Below, one piece after another: positions 50,823-58,352 of a stretch of DNA of 64,000 nucleotides. The stretch is from a bacterium. GTDB taxonomy: Bacteria > Oederibacteriota > CAKKQC01. The DNA lies in contig CAKKQC010000021.1 of the NCBI GenBank assembly GCA_919901855.1, positions 215,543 through 279,542 of the forward strand. The letters are read 5' to 3'. Position 1 is the stretch's first letter, and each line of letters starts with the position of its first letter. The notes under the pieces are model-generated. The model saw nothing but the letters and a program-made list of their open reading frames with translations, did not search any database and was not told the DNA's origin. The position numbers and the translations under genes are program-made.

Positions 50823-53045
50823 ATGCTACTCAAGTCCCTGCTGGTCGGGTCGCTGGCGGCCGCGGGCGCCCGGGCCGCGGGCACGTGGGACTTCCATCCC
50901 GTCCGGGACGAGTTCTCCTCCGACGCCTTCTTCGACCACCGGTCGCTGAACGAGGCGCAGGCCGGCCAGTCCGGGTTCGTCCGCCTCGCCCCCGACGGCC
51001 TGGGGTTCGTCCTCGGCGACGGCTCGCCGGTGCGGTTCTGGGCGATCGGCGACGGGGGCGGCGACATGGACCTCGAGACCCTCAAGCACCACGCCCGCTG
51101 GCTGGCCAAGCGCGGGGTCAACATGGTCCGGTTCCACGAGCAGTTGTACGCCAAGGGCAAGACGTCGAAGCTCGACGATGCCGACCAGGACCAGGTCGAA
51201 CGCTGCTGGCGGCTCGTCGCGGCCATGAAGGCCGAGGGCATCTACGTCACGATCTCCCCGTATTGGGGGGTGGCCCTGGGCCGGGAGGGGCGCCTCAAGG
51301 CGTGGGGGATCGAGGGGGACGACGACCAGGACTCGCTCGGCCTCCTCTTCTTCGACAAGACGCTGCAGGAGGGCTACAAGGCCTGGGTCCGCGCGCTCTA
51401 CGCCCCCGTGAACCCGCACACTGGGCTGCCGCTGGCCAAGGACCCCGCCGTCGCGATCATCCAGATCCAGAACGAGGACTCCCTCCTCTTCTGGACGGTC
51501 GCCAACATCAAGGGGAAACAGCGCGAGAAGCTGTGCCGGCTGTACGGGGACTTCCTCGTCGCCAAGTACGGGTCGCTGGACAAGGCGAAGGCCGCGTGGG
51601 AGGGCGAGGCCGACGAGGGGGACCGGTTCGCCGAGGGCCGGGCCGGGCTCCTGCATATCTGGGAGATGACCCAGGAACGGACCGGGGGCCGGGCGAAGCG
51701 GCTGGCGGACCAGCTCGAGTTCCTCGCCCGGACCATGTACGACTTCAACCGCGACATGGCCCGTTTCTACCGCGAGGAGCTGGGTTGCCGCCAGCTCATC
51801 AACGCCGGGAACTGGACCACGGCCGACAACACCCGGCTCATGGACGCGGAGCGCTGGTCGTACACGGCCTGCGACGTGCTCGCCGTGAACCGGTATTACG
51901 ACGAGACGCACCACCAGGGGAAGCGAACGGCCTGGGCCATCGACCCCGGCGACCACTACACGCCCCGGTCCTGCCTCCTGGATCCCCGCGCGTGCCCCGT
52001 GAACCTCAAGCGGGTCGTGGGCCGCCCGCTCCTGGTCACGGAGTCGCACTGGGTCCCGCCCAATCCGTACCAGTCCGAGGGCGCCTTCCTCGTCTCCGCG
52101 TATACGTCGCTCTCCGGTGTCGACGCCTACTACTGGTTCGCGCAGGGCGACCCCGAGTGGGCGGAGCCCAAGCAGCCGGGCGATACCCGGGACTGGTTCC
52201 GGGCGATGGGCAAGTGGGATGTCGGCACGCCGGTCGAGCTGGGCCAGTGGCCGGCTGCGGCCTGGCTCTTCCGGCGGGGCCTGGTCCGCCGCGGCGAGGC
52301 CGTCGTGCACGAGGAACGCCCTCTGGCGGAGATCTGGGCCCGAACGTACCCCGTGATCGCCGAGGACCAGGGCTTCGACCCCAGCCGGTTCAAGGGGCTG
52401 GGGGCCGTCCGGTCCGATATCAGGACGGGCGCCGACCCGCTCGCCTTCCTCGTGGGGCCGGTCGAGGCCGTCTACGGCGGGGATCCCGCGAAGACCGCGG
52501 TCGCCGACCTGTCGAAGTACGTCGACCACGGCAAGAAGACCGTCCGCTCGAACACGGGCGAGCTCCTGTGGGACCACGGCAAGGGCGTTTGCGTCCTCGA
52601 TGCCCCGGCCGCCCAGGGCGCCTGCGGATTCCTGGCGAAGGCCGGGAAGCTGAAGACCCGGGACCTGACGCTGGCCTGTCGCACGGCCTACGCCTCGGTC
52701 CTGGTCGTCGCCCTGGATGGCGCCCCGCTCGCCACGTCGGCCCGGGTCCTCGTCCAGCTCGGGACGACCGAGCAACCGACCGGCTGGAAGGAGCGCGACG
52801 CGGACTACCAGACTGGCGACGGCAAGACGACGTACCACGGCAGGAAGATCGAGACCGTCGGCCACGCCCCCTGGCAGGTCGGGCGGCTGGACGCCACCCT
52901 CGTCCTGCGCTCGGCCACCCTCCGGCACGCCGTGGTCCTGGACATGAACGGCATGAAGATCCGGGAGCTCAAGCTCGCGCGTTCCGGGGGCGCGGTCACG
53001 CTCAGTCTGCCCCCGGACGCCTTGTATGTCGGCTTGACCCCATAG
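50823..53045 (+). CDS. Secreted clan GH-A glycosidase (GH5/GH42-like, unassigned)
   Basis: 740 residues; signal peptide MLLKSLLVGSLAAAGARA. Barrel about 35-480: GFVLGDGSPVRFWAIGDGGG, HHARWLAKRGVNMVRFHEQL, AIIQIQNEDSLLFW with candidate acid/base Glu218, LAVNRYYDETHHQG and RPLLVTESHW with candidate nucleophile Glu407; then YYWFAQGDPEW. A beta-rich C-terminal region (about 490-740) may bind sugar. The NED acid/base and TES nucleophile fit a retaining clan-A enzyme, but the family is not certain. Upstream in-frame codons run through the divergent promoter and are excluded. Confidence 0.72.
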   Translation: MLLKSLLVGSLAAAGARAAGTWDFHPVRDEFSSDAFFDHRSLNEAQAGQSGFVRLAPDGLGFVLGDGSPVRFWAIGDGGGDMDLETLKHHARWLAKRGVNMVRFHEQLYAKGKTSKLDDADQDQVERCWRLVAAMKAEGIYVTISPYWGVALGREGRLKAWGIEGDDDQDSLGLLFFDKTLQEGYKAWVRALYAPVNPHTGLPLAKDPAVAIIQIQNEDSLLFWTVANIKGKQREKLCRLYGDFLVAKYGSLDKAKAAWEGEADEGDRFAEGRAGLLHIWEMTQERTGGRAKRLADQLEFLARTMYDFNRDMARFYREELGCRQLINAGNWTTADNTRLMDAERWSYTACDVLAVNRYYDETHHQGKRTAWAIDPGDHYTPRSCLLDPRACPVNLKRVVGRPLLVTESHWVPPNPYQSEGAFLVSAYTSLSGVDAYYWFAQGDPEWAEPKQPGDTRDWFRAMGKWDVGTPVELGQWPAAAWLFRRGLVRRGEAVVHEERPLAEIWARTYPVIAEDQGFDPSRFKGLGAVRSDIRTGADPLAFLVGPVEAVYGGDPAKTAVADLSKYVDHGKKTVRSNTGELLWDHGKGVCVLDAPAAQGACGFLAKAGKLKTRDLTLACRTAYASVLVVALDGAPLATSARVLVQLGTTEQPTGWKERDADYQTGDGKTTYHGRKIETVGHAPWQVGRLDATLVLRSATLRHAVVLDMNGMKIRELKLARSGGAVTLSLPPDALYVGLTP

Positions 53046-53090
53046 CCTGCCGGCGCAGGCGCGGTTCCATCACGGTCTTGCCGCCGGTGA

Positions 53091-53120
53091 TTGACCGGGT
53101 GGAAGGCCCGGTGGTTCAAT
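53091..53120 (+). promoter_or_regulatory. Shared promoter/operator repeat, copy 2 (upstream of beta-helix gene)
   Basis: TTGACC, 18-bp spacer with CCGGG-N7-CCCGG, TTCAAT, then 10 nt to GTG 53131. Nearly identical to 32367-32396, which precedes the secreted GH140 gene. Confidence 0.6.
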
Positions 53121-53130
53121 AGCGTTCGTT

Positions 53131-55005
53131 GTGGACCGTGACACCGTGACGCGGACCTGCATCTGCCTCTGCCTGTCAACCCTGACGGCCATGTCCGCCG
53201 GAGCGCAACCGCCGGCCGCGCACGGCGGGACCCTCCTCGCGTTCGATTTCGACGGCCCGGCCACCTGGCCGCAGAAGCCCTCCGCGGGTGCCGGCACGAT
53301 CGACGCCGCCGGCGGCCGGGAGGGTTCCGGCGGCCTCCTGCTCGTGGTATCGGCGGCAAAGGCCCGGGGGGCGTGGAAGGCTGGCCTGGGCAGTGGCCCG
53401 CTCGCCCTGCGGAATGCCGAGACGAACAGGGCCAAGCTGACTCTCGCCTTCGACCTGTCCGTGTCGGCCGCGCATCCGGTCAAGGTCCGGATCGAGTCGT
53501 TCGATTCGCGGCGCCGGCGCACCGGCGGCCTCGAAGCACCGGTCTACCCCGCGGCGCCGGACTTCTACCAGCGCTACGCCCTGGACCTGGCCACGATGGA
53601 GGCCGTGGGCGGCGGCTCCTTCAGCCCCACGGACCCGTTCGTGGGCTTCACCTTCGAGCTGGACGGCGCGGGCGGGTGGGCACCGGCCACGCGCCACGAA
53701 CTGCGCCTCGACAACGTCCACTATGCCAGTCCGGCGTTCTATGTCCGTCCCGGGGGCGATGACGGCCTTGATGGCCGCACCGAAAAGGCGGCCCTGGCCA
53801 CGCCGCAGAAGGCCGTCGACGCCGCCCAGCCGGGCGACATCATCCTGCTCATGGAGGGCACCTGGCCCGCCGGGCGCAGTTCGGTGTCGTTCCGCCGGGG
53901 AGGTACGCCGGCGGCCTGGATCACGCTGAAGAACTACCCAGGGCACCAACTCCTCCTGCTCAACGAATCCTGGAACTGCATCGGGATCGGGAACGGCAGC
54001 CGGGCGTCTCCCTCGACCGGGCCGGCCGTCGCCTACATCGAGGTGCGCGGATTGCACATCCGCGGCAACGCCGACGTCGCCGACAGGAAGTACCCGGAGG
54101 CCCTCAACAAGCCCGATGGCCGCACCAACGGGAACGGCATCGGCGTCGAGGGCCGCTACGAGCGGAACGCGCCCCACCACCTCCGTTTCGCCGGGAATCT
54201 CGTCGAATACAACTCCGGAGCCGGTATCTCCTGCCTCGAATCCGACTGGGTGGCGATCGAGAACAATGTCTCGCGCAACAACTGCTGGTGGATGATCTAT
54301 GCGGGGTCGGGCATCTCCATCCTCGGCGCCTCGAACTTCGATGCGACGGAGGGTAACTACAAGCACCTGGTACGGAACAACATCACCAATGGAAACCGGT
54401 GTTTCCTCAAATGGGAGGCGCTGGACCGGGTCTCCGACGGCAACGGCATCATCCTGGACGTCAACGCGCGCACGGAGGACCGGCCCGCCGGCCGGTACCT
54501 GGGCCGCACCCTCGTCCAGGGCAACCTCAGCTTCCACAACGGCGGCTCCGGCATCCACGCCTACAAGGCCGACCATGTGGACATCGTCAACAACACCGCG
54601 TGGATGAACAGCGCCTCCCCGGAGCTCCAGTACGGGCAGATCTTCGCGGGGGAGGCCGATGACGTGCGCATCATCAACAACATCCTCGTCGCTCCCGTCG
54701 CGAACCTGCGCGCGGGCGAGAAGCCCGAGCCCGTCAACGGCGCGGATCGATGCACCCGCGTCGTCTATGCCCACAACCTCTACCTCGGCGGCAACCAGCC
54801 CCCGGTGATGGGCGAGGGAGACCTTGTCGGCGATCCTCTCTTCGTCAGGCCTTCCGCCGATCCGGCGACAGCCGATTTCCACCTGAAGGAGGGGAGTCCG
54901 GCCTCCCGCGCCGGCCTGCGGGAGCCCTTCGGCCCGATCCTGGACCTGGAAGGCCGGCCGTTCCGGTCCGACGGCCCCCCCGATCTCGGCGCCCTCCAGG
55001 AATAG
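53131..55005 (+). CDS. Secreted right-handed beta-helix protein (pectate-lyase-like)
   Basis: 624 residues from GTG 53131; signal peptide ends near 25 (LTAMSAGA/Q). Residues about 30-200 form a beta-sandwich (LTLAFDLSVSAAHPVKVRIESFD). From about 203 the protein becomes a parallel beta-helix: FYVRPGGDDGLDGRTEKAALATPQKAVDAAQPGDIILLMEG is the typical opening of PL9/PL1-like and related folds, then repeated NN turns (IENNVSRNN, LVRNNITNGN, VDIVNNTAWMN, VRIINNILV) and a closing DLGALQE. Pectate lyases, epimerases and other glycosidases share this fold; I cannot verify a catalytic set. Confidence 0.8.
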   Translation: MDRDTVTRTCICLCLSTLTAMSAGAQPPAAHGGTLLAFDFDGPATWPQKPSAGAGTIDAAGGREGSGGLLLVVSAAKARGAWKAGLGSGPLALRNAETNRAKLTLAFDLSVSAAHPVKVRIESFDSRRRRTGGLEAPVYPAAPDFYQRYALDLATMEAVGGGSFSPTDPFVGFTFELDGAGGWAPATRHELRLDNVHYASPAFYVRPGGDDGLDGRTEKAALATPQKAVDAAQPGDIILLMEGTWPAGRSSVSFRRGGTPAAWITLKNYPGHQLLLLNESWNCIGIGNGSRASPSTGPAVAYIEVRGLHIRGNADVADRKYPEALNKPDGRTNGNGIGVEGRYERNAPHHLRFAGNLVEYNSGAGISCLESDWVAIENNVSRNNCWWMIYAGSGISILGASNFDATEGNYKHLVRNNITNGNRCFLKWEALDRVSDGNGIILDVNARTEDRPAGRYLGRTLVQGNLSFHNGGSGIHAYKADHVDIVNNTAWMNSASPELQYGQIFAGEADDVRIINNILVAPVANLRAGEKPEPVNGADRCTRVVYAHNLYLGGNQPPVMGEGDLVGDPLFVRPSADPATADFHLKEGSPASRAGLREPFGPILDLEGRPFRSDGPPDLGALQE

Positions 55006-55028
55006 GGCGTCCGGGCCCTCCACCCCTT

Positions 55029-56486
55029 CTACATGACCATGTCCCGGTCGGCGATGAGGACGGGTGAGTCGTAGACCGGGATGGCGGTGAAAGTACACTT
55101 GCCGCCCGTCCTGCTCCAGCGGTTGGCCGGGATCTGGTGTATCCCGCCGGTCATGAGGTCCACCCAGACGGGTTTCCGGAACCCGGCATCCGGGACGGTG
55201 ATGTTGACGGGGGTGGTCTGGAACGAGTTCGTGGGAACCTGGCCGCCCAGCCAGAGCGCGACCACCCGCGTCTTTTCGCCTGCCCTGCCGAATCCGAATA
55301 CCGACAGGGATTCCCCGGCGTCGTGGTCGCAGGCGAATCCCGGGACGGGCCGGAGGCTGTCGTCGAAAACCGCCGCCAGGTTCTGGACGGCGTAGTACGC
55401 GACCTTGGGCCGGATGGCGGCCTTGGTTGCGTCCGCCTCGATCAGCCCCTTCTTGTTCAGCACGGAATCCTTGCCCCAGTCGTAGTGGATGTCGATGATC
55501 GTGAACACCGAGGTCTCGATGTCCCGGCCCAGGTCGCCCAGCAGGCGCCGGAGGTCGTACTTGGCCTGGGTATACTCGGTCCAGTAATACTTGCTGAGCG
55601 CGAAACTCGGGATGTAGGTGGAAGGCGCGCCGTTTTCCCCCTGCCGCAACAGCAGGTGGGGCGAATACCGGGCCATGACCTCCTTCAGCCTGGCCACGCC
55701 CGGGTACGAATCCTCCGGCCGCATATCGTAGCTGTGGTACGAGACCCATTGGAACAGGTCCAGCTTCCCGGCGTCGGAAATCACCTTCAGGAACCGGTCC
55801 AGGTAGGGGGTGTTGCTGTTGGAGGCGAACGCCAGGGCCGCTATCCGCGCCTCGGGCGAGATCCGCTTGATGATCATGGCGGTACGGATGTTGAGTTCGG
55901 CGATGGTTTCGGGCTCGATCTTCTGGAGAGGGTGGTCGGGTTCGTTCCAGACCTCCCACTCCTTTACCTTCCCCCGGTAACGGGTGGCCATCGCCTCAAC
56001 CCACCTGTCCCAGGCCGCGTATCCCTCCGGCGAGGTCATCAGGCTGTTGAGCAGGTTGTTCCCGCCGCCCCCCGCGTAAACCGGGTTGCCGTAGGATGTT
56101 TCCAGCCACGGCTCCAGACCGTTGGCCAGCGCGTAATCGATCACCTCATCCAGCCATTTCCAGTCGTACACGCCCCTGGCCTGCTCGGTCTTCGCCCAGC
56201 CCGCCTGCACCCGGATCTTCTTCACGCCCAGTGGCGGCAGGTAGTCCTTGTAGGCGCTGAAAACGGTGTAGTCCCGGTCCAGGGTCTCACAGCCGACGGT
56301 GATTCTCGACGATTTGATCTCCCGGGTACTGCGCGGAGTGATCGTGCCGATCCGCTTCATCCCGGCGTTGAGCGGGGTCTTCACCCGGTCGGGGGAGGCA
56401 TCAATGAACTGCCCGCACGCCAGCCCGGCGGTCAGCAGGGAAGCCGTACATGTCGTCGGGAAACACAGGTCACGGGAGATAATCAT
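55029..56486 (-). CDS. Clan GH-A glycosidase, GH39-like
   Basis: 485 residues from ATG 56486. Signal peptide-like N-terminus (TTCTASLLTAGLACG, with LACG resembling a lipobox). Barrel: LGVKKIRVQAGWAKTEQARGVYDWKWLDEVIDYALANGL, WEVWNEPDHPLQ with candidate acid/base Glu182, WVSYHSYDMRP, and LLLRQGENGAPS with candidate nucleophile Glu284; C-terminal beta-domain VNITVPDAGFRKPVWVDLMTGG. GH39 includes xylosidases and iduronidases; other clan-A families are possible. Convergent with the beta-helix gene. Confidence 0.78.
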   Translation of the reverse strand: MIISRDLCFPTTCTASLLTAGLACGQFIDASPDRVKTPLNAGMKRIGTITPRSTREIKSSRITVGCETLDRDYTVFSAYKDYLPPLGVKKIRVQAGWAKTEQARGVYDWKWLDEVIDYALANGLEPWLETSYGNPVYAGGGGNNLLNSLMTSPEGYAAWDRWVEAMATRYRGKVKEWEVWNEPDHPLQKIEPETIAELNIRTAMIIKRISPEARIAALAFASNSNTPYLDRFLKVISDAGKLDLFQWVSYHSYDMRPEDSYPGVARLKEVMARYSPHLLLRQGENGAPSTYIPSFALSKYYWTEYTQAKYDLRRLLGDLGRDIETSVFTIIDIHYDWGKDSVLNKKGLIEADATKAAIRPKVAYYAVQNLAAVFDDSLRPVPGFACDHDAGESLSVFGFGRAGEKTRVVALWLGGQVPTNSFQTTPVNITVPDAGFRKPVWVDLMTGGIHQIPANRWSRTGGKCTFTAIPVYDSPVLIADRDMVM

Positions 56487-56491
56487 ATGAG

Positions 56492-56500
56492 CTCCTCCTT
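56492..56500 (-). promoter_or_regulatory. Strong Shine-Dalgarno of the GH39-like gene
   Basis: AAGGAGGAG five nt before ATG 56486; sets this start over 44 upstream in-frame codons and contrasts with leaderless neighbours. Confidence 0.75.
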
Positions 56501-56649
56501 CCGGATGATGGTACACCAAAGTCCATTGTCCCTGATTCTTGGAGTGAGGATCACGCGAATCCGGGGCTGACCGCGGGCCAAGGGGCCCGACCCATCGGGA
56601 GGGAACGTGCCCAGGCAATCAGGTTGCTCGGCTCTGCATGGGAGAAGTC

Positions 56650-56667
56650 CTGGGCCAGCTCGGGATC
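56650..56667. repeat. 18-bp direct repeat derived from a tRNA 3' end, left copy
   Basis: CTGGGCCAGCTCGGGATC matches 63712-63729 in the same orientation. Read on the minus strand it is the end of a tRNA (CCCGAGCTGGCCCA), but upstream bases do not fold as a T-arm, so only a scrap remains. The two copies bracket about 7 kb. The rest of 56487-56784 shows no gene. Confidence 0.5.
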
Positions 56668-56784
56668 TGAACCGGCGGCTGGGGGCAATGAACAACATCG
56701 GGACCAGCCGCGGACACCCGACTCGCAGGACAGGGGGGCGCATGAAGCCAGAGGAAGATGGAACGCAACTGCGGAGGCCGGAGC

Positions 56785-57261
56785 TCAGTACTTACGGCCG
56801 GGTCTCCGGGCGGGGGGCCGCTTGGCCAGCATTGCGAGATCCAGCTTGTCTTGGGGCCGACCGGCCGCGCGCTTGGTCATTATGAGTTCACTGAGGCCCA
56901 GTATTGCGATCCTGGCCTTCCCGTAGCGGCCCTGCGCCCTGGTGCGCCATGCGCGCTCCGGCGACAGTCCCTCGATGCTCGTGAGGATGTCGATACGGAT
57001 GGGTTCCACGCCGATCTGGAGGATGTTGTTCTTGTCGGTCAGGTCCTCCGGGCGGACGTCTTTCATTGGCGCCCCGAAAGCGGTCAGCGCCCGGTGCGTC
57101 TTCCGGGGGTCATTCAGTTCCGGCGGGATCCAGATATCGATGTCCCGCGTGAACCTTGGGACAGAGTAGTGCATGACGGCATAGGCGCCGACTACCAGGT
57201 ACTTGATCCTATGGGCGTTTAACGATCTGAAGAGTTCTTCGAAGTCTCTGTTGGCGTCCAT
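56785..57261 (-). CDS. Nucleotidyltransferase-fold protein (AbiEii/DUF6036 type), likely toxin
   Basis: 158 residues from ATG 57261. Motifs: YLVVGAYAVMHYSVPRFTRDIDIWI (Gly25, Asp40, Asp42) and IRIDILTS (Asp91), then LIMTKRAAGRPQDKLDLAML. This is the minimal nucleotidyltransferase often found with a short partner gene. Its start lies 53 bp inside the upstream 65-residue gene, an unusually long overlap that implies translational coupling. Second such pair in the window (first at 32272-31528) but the two proteins are not close relatives. Confidence 0.78.
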   Translation of the reverse strand: MDANRDFEELFRSLNAHRIKYLVVGAYAVMHYSVPRFTRDIDIWIPPELNDPRKTHRALTAFGAPMKDVRPEDLTDKNNILQIGVEPIRIDILTSIEGLSPERAWRTRAQGRYGKARIAILGLSELIMTKRAAGRPQDKLDLAMLAKRPPARRPGRKY

Positions 57262-57406
57262 GTGCCCTGTTCGCCCTGAGCCAGTCGAGAACCAAGGACC
57301 AGGCTGCCGTGAAGCGTGCACCGGAGCCGGCCCTGCGCCAGAACCACCGGTCGAACGCAACCGCCTCCGAGCGTGAGTGAGCGAGGTGAACCGTCATCCT
57401 TGCCAT
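57209..57406 (-). CDS. 65-residue partner of the nucleotidyltransferase (antitoxin candidate)
   Basis: MARMTVHLAHSRSEAVAFDR, then FWRRAGSGARFTAAWSLVLD and a basic tail. The DRxFWxxxxxxARFxAAWxLVxDW pattern is one I associate with short proteins preceding nucleotidyltransferases; no formal family name recalled. ATG 57406 is chosen because TAGAAT lies 7 nt upstream; ATG 57397 is an alternative. The reading frame continues 53 bp into the nucleotidyltransferase gene. Confidence 0.7.
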   Translation of the reverse strand: MARMTVHLAHSRSEAVAFDRWFWRRAGSGARFTAAWSLVLDWLRANRAHGRQQRLRRTLQIVKRP

Positions 57407-57413
57407 CACGACC

Positions 57414-57419
57414 ATTCTA
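57414..57419 (-). promoter_or_regulatory. TAGAAT -10 box of the 65-aa/nucleotidyltransferase pair
   Basis: Seven nt before ATG 57406 on the minus strand; no Shine-Dalgarno. Confidence 0.5.
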
Positions 57420-57492
57420 CCAGCCGGCCGGGCCGATCCTTCCTGCGAGATAGGAGAGGGATGACAGGCAACCATACAACCGGCATGTTTGG

Positions 57493-58260
57493 CTACCCGC
57501 CGCTTTCGTCCTTCTGCATGACGAAAAAGACGTAGCCGAAGACGCCGGTGTGCTTGCGGTAGAGGTCGATCTCGCGCTGGCTCCGGTCCGCGACATCCAG
57601 GGCCTCGCGGTTGCCGGCGTGTCGTTCGCGGAAGCGCTCGAGGGCCTGGCCGAGCGGGATGTAGTAGTTCTCCCACCAACCCCGGTCAGGCAGGACGAAG
57701 TCGCCCAGGAGCCGGTAGCCGCTTGAGGTGACGGCCTTCCGCCTGGCCTCGACGTCGGCGGCGTCCGAGTTCTCGTCGATAAACAGCTCCCGGTACTCGG
57801 CCGGCGGATCCGGGCGGAGCCAGCAGAACTCGGAGACGACCATGTGCCCTCCCGGGACGAGCAGGTGGCGCCACGCCGCAAGCCCCTTGGCGAAGCCGAT
57901 GATGAAGATGGCCCCCTCGCACCAGATGGCGTCGAACGACGCGTCGGGCATTCCCAGATTGTTCATGTCTCCGACCTGCGCCGCGATCCGCTTCCCCAGG
58001 CCCTCCCCGGCGGCGCGCCCGGCGAGTTGCGTGACGAACGGTGGGTGGTTGTCCACGGCGACAATCTGAGCTCCGGTCGCCCGCGCCAGGTCGATGGTCT
58101 GGGCGCCCGAGCCGCACCCGATGTCGAGGATACGCTGCCCGGGGCTCAGGGGCGGGAGCAGCGCCAGCGCCCGCTCGGTGCTCTCACGGTCGCCGGGCCC
58201 CTGGCGGGGTATGTCCTCGTAGATCTCGTGGAAGTAGGTCCAGAACTCCTCAGTGGACAT
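57493..58260 (-). CDS. SAM-dependent class I methyltransferase
   Basis: 255 residues from ATG 58260 (longer in-frame upstream sequence crosses the divergent promoter). Motif I ILDIGCGSGAQTIDLA, motif II AQIVAVDNHPPFV, then GDMNNLGMPDASFDAIWCEGAIFIIGF and LLVPGGHMVVSEFCWL; the C-terminal third (FRERHAGNREALDVADRSQREIDLYRKHTGVFGYVFFVMQ) is typical of small-molecule methyltransferases of the UbiE/CmoA-like type. Substrate unknown. TATCAT precedes the ATG by 6 nt. Divergent from the six-hairpin gene. Confidence 0.88.
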   Translation of the reverse strand: MSTEEFWTYFHEIYEDIPRQGPGDRESTERALALLPPLSPGQRILDIGCGSGAQTIDLARATGAQIVAVDNHPPFVTQLAGRAAGEGLGKRIAAQVGDMNNLGMPDASFDAIWCEGAIFIIGFAKGLAAWRHLLVPGGHMVVSEFCWLRPDPPAEYRELFIDENSDAADVEARRKAVTSSGYRLLGDFVLPDRGWWENYYIPLGQALERFRERHAGNREALDVADRSQREIDLYRKHTGVFGYVFFVMQKDESGG

Positions 58261-58266
58261 GCACTC

Positions 58267-58272
58267 ATGATA
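58267..58272 (-). promoter_or_regulatory. TATCAT -10 box, leaderless methyltransferase start
   Basis: Six nt before ATG 58260 on the minus strand. Confidence 0.5.
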
Positions 58273-58340
58273 CAAACACGGTCCCCCCGGAGCGGGGTCG
58301 ATGGCCCTGCTCCGTCCCCGGCGGGGGAAGGGCCCCCTGC

Positions 58341-58346
58341 TATGAT
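58341..58346 (+). promoter_or_regulatory. TATGAT -10 box, leaderless six-hairpin gene start
   Basis: Six nt before ATG 58353; the same hexamer and spacing as at 50811-50823. Confidence 0.5.
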
Positions 58347-58352
58347 GCCTCG

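Noticed and set aside
56607..56926. Open frames around the left tRNA-like scrap
   Set aside because: No family resemblance, overlapping in several frames, and they include the tRNA remnant.
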